Assembly: GCA_010909165.1 (NCBI GenBank)
Contig: MU008164.1
Span: 930,001-994,000, forward strand
Reading direction: 5' to 3'
Source: Anthoceros angustus
Taxonomy: Eukaryota; Streptophyta; Anthocerotopsida; Anthocerotales; Anthocerotaceae
Length of the DNA stretch: 64,000 bases
A program made the position numbers and the translations under genes. Shown here in pieces: positions 1 to 7,725 of this stretch. Under the pieces are notes generated by a model, which was given only the letters and a program-made list of their open reading frames with translations, searched no databases and was not told the DNA's origin. How positions within the stretch are numbered: the first letter of the stretch is position 1; each line of letters starts with the position of its first letter.

Positions 1-479
1 GGACACCTATAAAATCTTCTTCCCATGTTCTTCTCAGTCCGCGCCGTGAGCACAGAACACAAGCCCGCCCCACAAGGACACGACCTGTCCGGCACCGCGC
101 CAGATTGCTGACCCGATCCGGAACCTCCATAGCTTTCTGCTGCGCGATTAGGTCCCCCCTCGTAGCCAATGCCGCGAGGAGCAGGTACTTTAGACTCCCA
201 TTTGGCACTCTTGCTCCCCTTGAGTGCAGCCGTGTAGTCTCCTTCCTCTTCAGCTGGCTGAGACGTCGAGGCCTTGTCCTCACCGTGCTCTCTTCCACAA
301 TCCTGCTGCGGGAAAAATTCACCGGTCCCCGGAGAGTTCTGCCGCTTCCTCTTGTTGTAGGAAGGACTGACTCCATCCTCCGGCTGCGACAGCCGCCTCA
401 CGCCTTCAGCTTCCGCAGCCTCCAGTTGCGACAGAAACGATGGATCGTCCAAATCCTCATCGTCCGCGAAAGTCGTCAT
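1..479 (-). CDS. GRF-type zinc-finger protein, N-terminal part (runs off left edge)
   Basis: An open frame with no stop runs from an ATG at 479 to the window edge, about 159 codons. The N-terminus is acidic (MTTFADDEDLDDPSFLSQLE), followed by a basic KRKRQ patch and a Ser/Gly/Gln-rich linker. At the edge the protein enters a GRF zinc finger: SCPCGAGLCSVLTARTEK, then a GRRFYRC motif. GRF fingers bind single-stranded nucleic acid and occur in DNA-repair enzymes and in plant multi-finger/CCHC proteins, so a nucleic-acid-binding nuclear role is likely. The rest of the gene lies outside the window, so the subfamily cannot be fixed. The frame is intact throughout. The start is the only good in-frame ATG and is preceded by AT-rich, promoter-like DNA. 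Confidence 0.82.
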   Translation of the reverse strand, partial: MTTFADDEDLDDPSFLSQLEAAEAEGVRRLSQPEDGVSPSYNKRKRQNSPGTGEFFPQQDCGREHGEDKASTSQPAEEEGDYTAALKGSKSAKWESKVPAPRGIGYEGGPNRAAESYGGSGSGQQSGAVPDRSCPCGAGLCSVLTARTEKNMGRRFYRC

Positions 480-1354
480 CTCCTCCTTGGGAAATCACAA
501 AGGCACGGAAATGCGGAATCCAACATGAGGAACCATGCAGCAGAAGGTGAAGTCGAGGAGTGGAAGTTCCAAAGGGAATGCAATCCAAACTCACATCAAA
601 ACATTAAACATTTCTCAAAAATGGCGATTTTATGCACAGCAGATGTTATGTCGTAAACATGGTGGGATGATCTTTGTTCACGTGCAAGAAGAGGAACATA
701 TGTACTAAAATTCACAACATATAGGTCATCGTAGGAATTCCTTCGTTATCAATTGATATATATTTTTATTTTAAATAAATAAGATATTTTATAAAAATAA
801 ATAGGTATATATTTAGTCCTCATCAAATTGTAGCGCGAAGTGAACAGCAAACAAAGCTGTAGAACAAGAAAACTAAAAAACGAATACCTAGCCACTCAAG
901 GTTGACACTATTACCAATGATAAAAAAGGACGAATTAATTGCTATCACTAACTAATTAATGGGGTGTACCTTATCGCCATGGTGTAGATAGGATTTTTCA
1001 TGTCTATATTTTTTATAAGTCTCTATATTTTATCCAACCAATGAGTAAACTCTGGTATTTTATCCAACCATTGAGTAAACTCTGGTATTGCAGAATGGGA
1101 GTCCAAGCTTCTAAACAGAACAATCCTATTGATATAAACAGTACTATTTAAGTATAAATTAAATATATGATAGTTAATAATTAATTGTTTGTCGGACATG
1201 ATTGTTTGATGAGCACTTGTCACCTACATTCTATATATTTACAATTTTATATGTAAGTATACATATATTATGGGACTCGAAGTGAGATTCCAACCTTGCA
1301 CAAGAATAATGCGAGTGTTTGCAACTGTGCATCATTGGATCTCACCTCTTCATC
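480..1354. other. AT-rich intergenic DNA upstream of the GRF gene
   Basis: No convincing gene. Strongly AT-rich between about 740 and 1260, consistent with promoter and 5' flank of the minus-strand GRF gene. A 31-33 bp tandem pair (tattttatccaacca plus atgagtaaactctgg) lies at about 1024-1086. Confidence 0.5.
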
Positions 1355-1655
1355 GAGGCAAGAGGAAAAAGAAGAAGAACAAAATTATTCAAGTCCAATT
1401 TTCATTATGGAAATTGCACTCGATAACTTGTACCATGGTGTGTCTAAGCTACTAGCACCAAGGGCATCCACTCCCTCTATACACCCCGTCAAGAATGAAG
1501 GGCTTTCATAGCGGAGGGCTTCGCAATGGAAGTGCTCTATGCTTAACAACATTTTCTTATAAATGTGTGTCCATTTGGCCTAAGCAATTTGGAGTAAGCC
1601 ATTTGGCCTAAGCCATTTGGAGTAAGCCATTTGGCCTAAGCCATTTGGAGGAAGT
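1355..1655 (+). repeat. Dispersed repeat, left copy
   Basis: This stretch contains an agaagaagaac tract, a 'gtaccatggtgtgtctaag' block, 'ggcatccactccctcta' and 'cttataaatgtgtgtccat'. All of these recur in reverse-complement order at about 12370-12580. It ends in four to five short tandem units of 'taagccatttggcctaagc' type (1576-1650). The pair therefore forms an 11-kb-spaced inverted repeat around the PPR and VPS52 genes. It has no coding potential and looks like a non-autonomous dispersed element. Confidence 0.6.
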
Positions 1656-1856
1656 GGTAGGGAACGCTAGCGCGCAAGAGCTCAATTGAGTCCCCCAGCA
1701 GCGGCAACTGCCAGAAGCTGCTAGGACCTTGCGCACCGGCTCCTTTGTGGCAGCCTGTCGCTGCAGCAATCGGGAGAAGGCCAAAGTCCAGGCCAAGAGG
1801 AGCAGCGGGAGGCCCAGGATGAGTGCCAACCACACTTCCGCTGCCACTGTAGCCAT
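1636..1856 (-). pseudogene. Cytochrome P450 N-terminal fragment
   Basis: Reading leftward from an ATG at 1856, the product starts MATVAAEVWLALILGLPLLL, a typical ER signal-anchor. After a frameshift, the proline-rich hinge with LPLLGDSIELL and ASVPYHFLQMA follows, as in plant microsomal P450s of the CYP85-like type. No I-helix, ExxR or haem-binding region follows; the similarity stops at 1636 in the repeat. This is a truncated, frameshifted gene relic. The family (cytochrome P450) is fairly clear, the subfamily is not. Confidence 0.55.
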
Positions 1857-1859
1857 CTT

Positions 1860-2719
1860 GGGCAACGACAGGTTCACCAAATCACAACATGTCCTTGAAG
1901 ACCGCAAGAGAAGATCACTCCTTGTAAGCAGGAGTGGTGAGGACTCTCATCAAGTCAGCGCAGGGATCAAGAAAACTTTCCTCTTGTCTACTAGAAGGAG
2001 TGGACAGCAGGTGGTGCCTGCCAATGCCAGTGCTCTTCTCATCAAGAGATGCCATATTTCGTGAGAGCCGATGACTTCCGCCTGCCGCAGGTAAAGCGAT
2101 GAGGTGATCAATGCCTGCCCTTCAGACTTCTCATCAACAGATGCCATACCCCCCCTGCCCTTCTCATCAACAGATGCCATATTTCACAATTCCCGACGAC
2201 TTCCTCCTGCTCCTCATCAACGGATGCCACATTTCATTGAGTTTGTGGATTCGGAGGATGAATCTGTGCTCCTGCTGCTACCTTTCCGCTCTACCATGTC
2301 GAGCAATCACGTCGGTGGCCTTCTATCATGCCAGAACCTTATGAAGCGCCTCTCTCTCCTCCGTATGGCCACAGGAGCAAAGGAGCTGCTCATCATATTC
2401 TGCTGTGAGACTGATCGTCCGACAGGTCACAGTATGACAATGTGGACCCAACAAATTGGTGTGTACCGTACAGGAATTCGACTCTCTAGGGAAAGGAAAG
2501 GCCAACAAAGCGTCCATAAAACAGTGTCTTGTCTGACTTCAAATATGTAGGTAGTTGAATATATGTTCACATTTATTGTTTGCATGCAAGCCGTCCCTAC
2601 CCGGTTTCGGGTTTCGGGTTTCGGGCTCATCCTTCTCAGCCCGCCCGGCGTGGTCATACACAGGGCATCCTGCAGAGTCTGTTGTTAGACTCTGATCTTT
2701 GGACAGGGGCCCCTGATCG
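1860..2719. repeat. Region with repeated 'tcatcaacagatgccat' units
   Basis: Four to five imperfect copies of an approximately 17-25 bp unit, 'ctcatcaacagatgccat', lie between about 2037 and 2235. On the minus strand they read MASVDEK repeatedly. The remainder (2240-2719) shows no recognisable gene. A triple 'gggtttc' run is at about 2604-2625. Confidence 0.4.
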
Positions 2720-3688
2720 ATGGCCACATCATGGCAACCGGACCCGTTGTGTACCCAACATATTTGTGTGTGTACAGGGATTCTAATAGGAGCTCCCGCT
2801 CACCTTCCTTTAGGGACTCAACTCCTGGCAAACAAGCCCTCCAGGTGCAGCAGCGTAAGGAGCCCAGCACTTCCACTTCCGCGAAAATGTGTGGGTAGGG
2901 ACGGGTTCTCCAGCGATGGTCGTTGCCAGGAGCAGGAGCACTTGTGGGAACAATTTTTTCTGGACCCTACCATGTGGTGGGACAACAGACGAGATAAGAA
3001 GAGCTCCCGTTCGCCTGACTTCCGACGTAAGGGGTCCGGCGAGGTGCTGTGGTTAAACAACTTGTCTAAGCCAGCTTGGGTTGATGAGCAGCTCCTTTGC
3101 TTGGATATGCAGATGGGTCATGGTGTCGCTCCTTCCGAGTCCAGCTCTCCGGATAAGCCTAACTCTGGCAGGAGTGAAGGATCGGAAATGGGCGCCAGGT
3201 GCAGCAATGTAAAGAGCCCAGCACTCCCACTTCCGACCAAATGTGTGGGTGGGGACGGGTTTCCCAACGATGGTCTTCGGCAGGAGCACGAGCACTTGTG
3301 GCAACATCTTTTTCTGGAACCCACCATGTGGTGGGACAACAGACGAGATAAGAAGAGCTCCGGTTCGCCTGACTTCCGTCGGAAGGGGTCCGGCGAGGTC
3401 CTGTGGTTAAACAACCTGTTCAAGCCAGCTTGGGTTGATGAGCAGCTCGTTTCCTTGGATATGCAGATGGATCATGGTGCCTCTCCTTCCAAGTCGCGTG
3501 TTCCGGATAAGCCCCAACGTAGCAGGCGGGAAGGATCGGAAATGGGCGTCGTAACGGCTGGAACCGTGAGCATGTTATGTGAGCAGGGGAAGCTTTCTGA
3601 GGCCGTTGGAGCCCTGGAATCTCTGGCGCAAACAGACTCTGCCATTTCTCAGTCTCTGTTTTACTGTGCTGAAACTGTGTACAGCTAA
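2720..3688 (+). CDS. Open frame with two tandem OSB-type PDF motifs continuing into PPR sequence
   Basis: A 322-codon open frame. Residues about 74-130 and 191-247 each match the roughly 50-residue PDF motif of plant organellar single-strand DNA-binding (OSB) proteins: HLW-x-FF/LF at the start, WWDNRRDKKSS, then SPDF, GSGEVLWL, and KPAWVDEQL. The whole 117-residue unit, including a RCS-x-VKSPALPLP leader and an SPDKP linker, is duplicated (about 2840-3190 and 3191-3541, mostly identical). No OB-fold precedes them. In the same frame, residues about 282-313 (TVSMLCEQGKLSEAVGALES) look like the lead-in of a PLS-class PPR protein, so the PDF motifs and the editing factor are physically fused. In OSB proteins the PDF motif binds ssDNA in organelles; its role here is unknown. 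Confidence 0.72.
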   Translation: MATSWQPDPLCTQHICVCTGILIGAPAHLPLGTQLLANKPSRCSSVRSPALPLPRKCVGRDGFSSDGRCQEQEHLWEQFFLDPTMWWDNRRDKKSSRSPDFRRKGSGEVLWLNNLSKPAWVDEQLLCLDMQMGHGVAPSESSSPDKPNSGRSEGSEMGARCSNVKSPALPLPTKCVGGDGFPNDGLRQEHEHLWQHLFLEPTMWWDNRRDKKSSGSPDFRRKGSGEVLWLNNLFKPAWVDEQLVSLDMQMDHGASPSKSRVPDKPQRSRREGSEMGVVTAGTVSMLCEQGKLSEAVGALESLAQTDSAISQSLFYCAETVYS

Positions 3689-5007
3689 GAAGGATTTGGT
3701 TGGGGCGACGAGTTCATGATCTCACTGTCAAACTTGGGTACGAGTCGAATGCATACTTGGGGAACCATATCTTGCGCATGTATGCATGTGGAGGTAGGCT
3801 AGAGGAGGCCATGGATGTGTTCACCAGGTGGCAAACCGGATGCCTTCATGTGGTCTTCCATAATCTCCGCATACGCTAAGCATGGGAAACCTAATGAGGC
3901 CATACAACTGTACCATGAGATGCGTAGGTCAGGAGTGAAGGCGGATGCTCACGTCTTTGTAGCTGCCCTTCAAGCTTGTGCATTTGCCGCCGACTTGGAA
4001 TCTGGCAGAAAGTGCACTGTGATGTGTGCAGTGGCATTCCTACTAACTTGTTGGCACTGCCTGGTGGACATGTATGCAAAATGTGGTGAACTGAAAGATG
4101 CACGCCAGGTTTTTGACAGCATGGCCAAAGGATGTGGTGACATGGACTGCTGATAGCTGGGTATGCAGCAAGGCTCGGACACGAGGCACTTGTTGTGTAT
4201 GGACAAATGGAGCAGGAGGCCTGATTTTGGCTGACCATGTTACTTTTGCTTGCCTTCTGAAGGCCTGTGCAAGCACTGGTGCCTTACAGAAGGGCAGGCA
4301 GCTGCACTCACAGATTGTTGAAAGGACTGCTGGATAACGTGGTGGGCAACTGCCTGGTGGACATGTATGCAAAATGTGGTGAACTGGAAGATGCACGCCA
4401 GGTTTTTGACAGCATGGCACAAAGGATGTGGTGACATGGACAACCCTGATTGCTGGGTATGCACAGCAAGGGCTCGGCCAAGAGGCTTGTTCTGTATGGA
4501 CAAATGGAGCAGGAGGGCCTGATTTTGGCTAATGTTTTGCTTGCCTTCTGAAGGCCTGTGCAAGCACTGGTGCCTTACAGAAGGGCAGGCAGCTGCACTC
4601 AGATTGTCAAAGAGGACTGCTGGATAACGTAGTGTTGGGCACCTGCCTGGTGGACATGTATGCAAGATGTGGTGAACTGGACGATGCACGCCAGGTTTTT
4701 GACAGCTTGGCACAAAGGATGTGGTGACATGGAATGCCCTGATTGCTGGGTATGCACAGCAAGGACCGAGGCGCTTGTTCTGTATGGACAAATGGAGCAG
4801 GAGGGCCTGATTTTGGCTGACCATGTTACTTTTGCTTGCCTTCTGAAGGCCTGTGCAAGCACTGGTGCCTTACAGAAGGGCAGGCAGCTGCACTCACAGA
4901 TTGTTGGACTGCTGGACAGTGTTGGGCACCTGCCTGGTGGACATGTATGCAAAATGTGGTGAACTGGAAGATGCACGCCAGGTTTTTGACAGCATGGCAC
5001 AAAGGAT
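3689..5007 (+). repeat. Four amplified PPR modules, each frameshifted
   Basis: After the first PPRs (RLEEAMDVFTR, then FMWSSIISAYAKHGKPNEAI), a module of about 290-300 bp encoding NCLVDMYAKCGELEDARQVF, a DVVTW block, an LIAGYAQQG block, a DHVTFACLLKACASTGALQK block and GRQLHSQIV is repeated. Units start near 4036, 4345, 4640 and 4930 (the last partial). Copies are over 90 percent identical but differ by small deletions. In all four the frame changes at 'catggcacaaagg' or its variant, where one or two A/C are missing between the Q and the D of 'AQKDVVTW'. Confidence 0.75.
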
Positions 5008-5919
5008 GTGGTGACATGGACCCTGATATCTGGGTATGGTACTTGTGATGAAGGTCACAAGGCACTAGCTTGTTTTGAGGAGATGTTAGTTGCCGGTATT
5101 CAGCCTGATGATGCTACTTTTACTTGCCTTTTAGTAGCATGCAGTCATGAGGGACTGGTCCACGAGGGTCGCAATCTCTTTGATTCGATGGCTGAACAGC
5201 ATGGCATCAAGCCTACTCTTGAGCATTACAATTGCATGATTGATCTTCTTGGGCGTGCAGGCCATTTAGGTGAGGCCGAGAAGATGCTATTATCATATGA
5301 GGGCCAAAGTAATATTGTGGGCTTGACGTCTTTGTTGAGTGCCTCCAAAAGTCACGGGGATATACAGAGGGCGATGTGGTGTTTTGAACGCATTGTCCGG
5401 CTGGACCCTCAGAATGCGTCTGCGCATGTGCTCATGGCCAATGCCTTCGCAGATGCAGGTAGGTGGGCCGATGTAGACAGGATTGAAACACAGAGAATGG
5501 TGTCAGGAGCTAACAAGAAACCTGCAGTCACGACCATTGAGGTGAATAAGCAGGTACATCGATTTCTGGTGGGAGAAAGGAGGGAGGATATTGCACTTAA
5601 GGTAGAGAGCACGAATGCGCGTCTGAAGCAGGAAGGAGGCCACTTACCTCACACGAAGTTGGTGTTGAAGCCATTGTCTGAGCAGGAAAAGGAAGATGCG
5701 CTTTGTGGGCATGCTGAGAAACTAGCTCTGGCGTTTGGTCTCTTGAACACTCCGAGTGGGACACCTCTGGTGGTGACTAAGAATCTACGCATGTGCAGTG
5801 ACTGCCACAGTTCCACGGAGATCATGTCAAGGCTTGAACAGAGAGACATTGTTGTAAGGGATGGATACCGTGTGCATCGATTTGCAGCTGGTTCTTGCAG
5901 TTGCAAGGGTCGACCGTGA
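5008..5919 (+). CDS. Last PPRs, E region and DYW:GRP deaminase domain
   Basis: An intact frame of 303 codons. It starts in a PPR (TLISGYGTCDEGHKALACFE) and continues with two more repeats, including an LLGRAGHLGEAEKML motif, then an E/E+ stretch. The deaminase follows: zinc-binding HAEKLALAFG (the HxE signature), then a CSDCHSSTEIMS motif and RDIVVRDGYRVHRF. The C-terminus is CSCKGRP, so the usual last residues D-Y-W are replaced by G-R-P. All zinc ligands and the catalytic glutamate are present. The protein would act in chloroplasts or mitochondria on an RNA site chosen by the PPR tract. Whether a complete protein is made depends on the upstream frameshifts being real. Confidence 0.85.
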   Translation: MVTWTLISGYGTCDEGHKALACFEEMLVAGIQPDDATFTCLLVACSHEGLVHEGRNLFDSMAEQHGIKPTLEHYNCMIDLLGRAGHLGEAEKMLLSYEGQSNIVGLTSLLSASKSHGDIQRAMWCFERIVRLDPQNASAHVLMANAFADAGRWADVDRIETQRMVSGANKKPAVTTIEVNKQVHRFLVGERREDIALKVESTNARLKQEGGHLPHTKLVLKPLSEQEKEDALCGHAEKLALAFGLLNTPSGTPLVVTKNLRMCSDCHSSTEIMSRLEQRDIVVRDGYRVHRFAAGSCSCKGRP

Positions 5920-6469
5920 GAAGGCTGAATGAAAGACTATCCGATGCTCAAGTGTGTATGCCAGAGAATATTGCTGTCGGGAGTGAACGTGCTTGCCTAT
6001 CTACTTCCCTGTCCAAATTGAGACATGGACATGAATGGCTAACACTGATCCTGGCACCTCTCATCAAAACAGATAGAATCAGAATCCAGCGGGGCATGTG
6101 GGAACGTGCAGCGTCTGCCTCATCTGGAGGCTTGCAATCTGGCTTGGTCAGTTCAGGCGAGCTTACCTGCGAGGGACGGTCAGCTGTAGGAGATCAGGTA
6201 TCAGGGGTGCAGGCCTCGAATTTGGATCAGAGCCGTTAGAATCAGGGCTGGCTTGCTGGATTGAGCTTGTACCTGTGGCAGGGAGTGCCCGGGGAGGGCA
6301 CCCGCGGTCTGGTCGAGCTGGGGAGAGACTGACCAGACGCAAGGCCCTCCACAACCAAGTGCTCCGTTTCTCGAACACATGGTGGCGCTTAGAGTGGAGG
6401 GATCAGCTGTCCATGGATTCTCCAACGTGATGACCTCGCGGATGACATATTTGTGGGGATTGGTGGTCA
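5920..6469. other. 3' flank of the PPR-DYW gene
   Basis: No recognisable coding sequence. Presumably 3' UTR and intergenic DNA between the DYW stop codon and the decayed PPR modules. Confidence 0.4.
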
Positions 6470-6870
6470 CGTGGCGAACTGCAAGATGTGGTGAACTGGA
6501 AGATGCCGGGTACTTGACTGCCTGGCCACAACAATGTGGTACCATGCACGCCCCTTCAGCATGGCTGGGTATGCAAATATGGGCTCGGCCAAGGTGCACT
6601 TGTTTTGTATGGGAAAATGGAGCAGGAGGCCCTGATTGTGGCTGACAACGTTACTTTTCTTGCCTTCTGGTGAGTGGGCAAGTGCATGTGCCTTATACAA
6701 GGACAAATAGCTGCACTCACAGATAGTCAAAGGGGACACGCCAAAAAACATGCTTGTGGGCACCTGCCTGGTGGGCATGGATGTAACATGGACCGAACTG
6801 GACGATGCATGCTGAGTCTTTCGACTGCTTGGCCATATAAGAACGAGACCAGCGGTATGCATTGGTTGAA
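6470..6870 (+). pseudogene. Decayed PPR modules downstream of the DYW gene
   Basis: The stretch matches the upstream PPR module in order: 'gcaagatgtggtgaactgg' (6480), 'gctgggtatgcaaatatggg' (6562), an 'atggagcaggaggccctgat' block (6615), 'gctgcactcacagatagtca' (6710) and 'gggcacctgcctggtggg' (6757). Identity is lower than among the upstream modules and no frame survives. It is an older or diverged copy, and the position after the stop codon suggests expansion of the locus by unequal exchange. Confidence 0.65.
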
Positions 6871-7019
6871 GTGAAGGTGAAGCTGGTTTGGTGTCATGAC
6901 AGTTTGCTTCCTGATCAAAGTCGGGTCAGCATTCCGACGCGCTCCTTAACAAGCCCCAAAGTTGGAGACACGCAGTCCGGACCCTGCAAGCCTGGACGTG
7001 AGGTACAGCTCACTGATGG

Positions 7020-7165
7020 TGACGGACAAATCGACCTTCCTCGTTAACAGAGGGGAAGGAGACTTTATAGAAGGAAAATCGACCCTCCTCGTTGAGAGGG
7101 GACGGAGATTTTATATAAGAAAGAGAGATGGAAAGTTTTATTTACCTCGAGACGAAGGGGAATAA
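7020..7165 (+). repeat. Short tandem repeat of about 49 bp
   Basis: Two clear and one partial units of the form 'aatcgaccttcctcgtt...agaggggaaggaga...ttttata'. They read in frame as a Lys/Arg-rich peptide (KSTFLVNRGEGDFIE, then KSTLLVERGRRFYIR), but I see no support for a gene. DNA from 7166 to 7725 shows nothing recognisable apart from an AT-rich 3' flank of VPS52. Confidence 0.45.
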
Positions 7166-7725
7166 CTCTCAGGAAGGCACCAGGCCAAAGGGACTAGCCC
7201 GGGGCCCGCTGCTCTGTCAGAGGAGCGAAATCTCTTTGTTATGCCCGATGCCCTGGTGCCCCCGCCTCCGCCATGGCCTTTGTATTATGTTGGATAAGAT
7301 AAAAGCTGAACAACATTAATATGACATTAAAGACTCAATTTGAGGACGTTAGGCAGTCGGCCGGGTTAAGTTGCTTCTCTCTGATTTTTTTAACAATTAA
7401 TATTTTAAAAATAAATTAAAATAAATCAGAGGGAGAAATCTTCAGCAAGGGATGACGGGGCTTTGAAACTATAACACCCTGGTTTTGAGCCGAAGTAATC
7501 TTTGGGTACTGTTGCCAACTTGCTGAAAGATTTTGCCTTCAGTGTGGTCGAGAAGTTCTCGTGCTAACGTGGCGCAGGGCGACAGAGATCTGGCACTAAG
7601 ATCTGGTCCCGCCGTTCCCGATCTGATCATCTTCCTCGCCGCGTAGGTTGTTCCTAATCCACTAGGTAGACAACAGCACGTAGCCACGGGAACAGGATGA
7701 AACTGATGAGTGATAAAGACCGGGT

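Larger units (their letters stand above)
2720..5919 (+). pseudogene. PDF-motif / PPR-DYW:GRP organellar editing-factor gene, frameshifted
   Basis: PLS-class PPR proteins with a C-terminal DYW deaminase edit specific cytidines (or, for some variants, uridines) in chloroplast or mitochondrial RNA. Three parts are visible: an N-terminal open frame with two OSB-type PDF motifs (2720-3688), a stretch of PPR repeats split by frameshifts (3650-5010), and an intact C-terminal frame with the last PPRs, the E region and a DYW domain (5008-5919). At least eight 1-2 nt losses break the PPR part, several of them in G or A runs (near 3665, 3704, 3826, 3841, 4126). Reading across frames gives a near-continuous PPR protein, so the damage is recent or is assembly error. 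No clear organelle transit peptide can be read at this start; the true first exon may lie upstream. Confidence 0.75.

Noticed and set aside
105-656. 183-codon plus-strand frame at the left edge
   Set aside because: It is antisense to the intact GRF zinc-finger frame and has no recognisable domain.
2840-3285. Introns inside the PDF region ('cag|gtgcag ... ggcag|gag')
   Set aside because: Splice-like ends exist in both units, but removing them breaks the phase into HLWxxLF, whereas the unspliced frame is open throughout.
3891-5065. Several leftward frames opposite the PPR modules
   Set aside because: They repeat with the modules and mirror the PPR codons; the plus-strand reading has clear PPR and DYW motifs.
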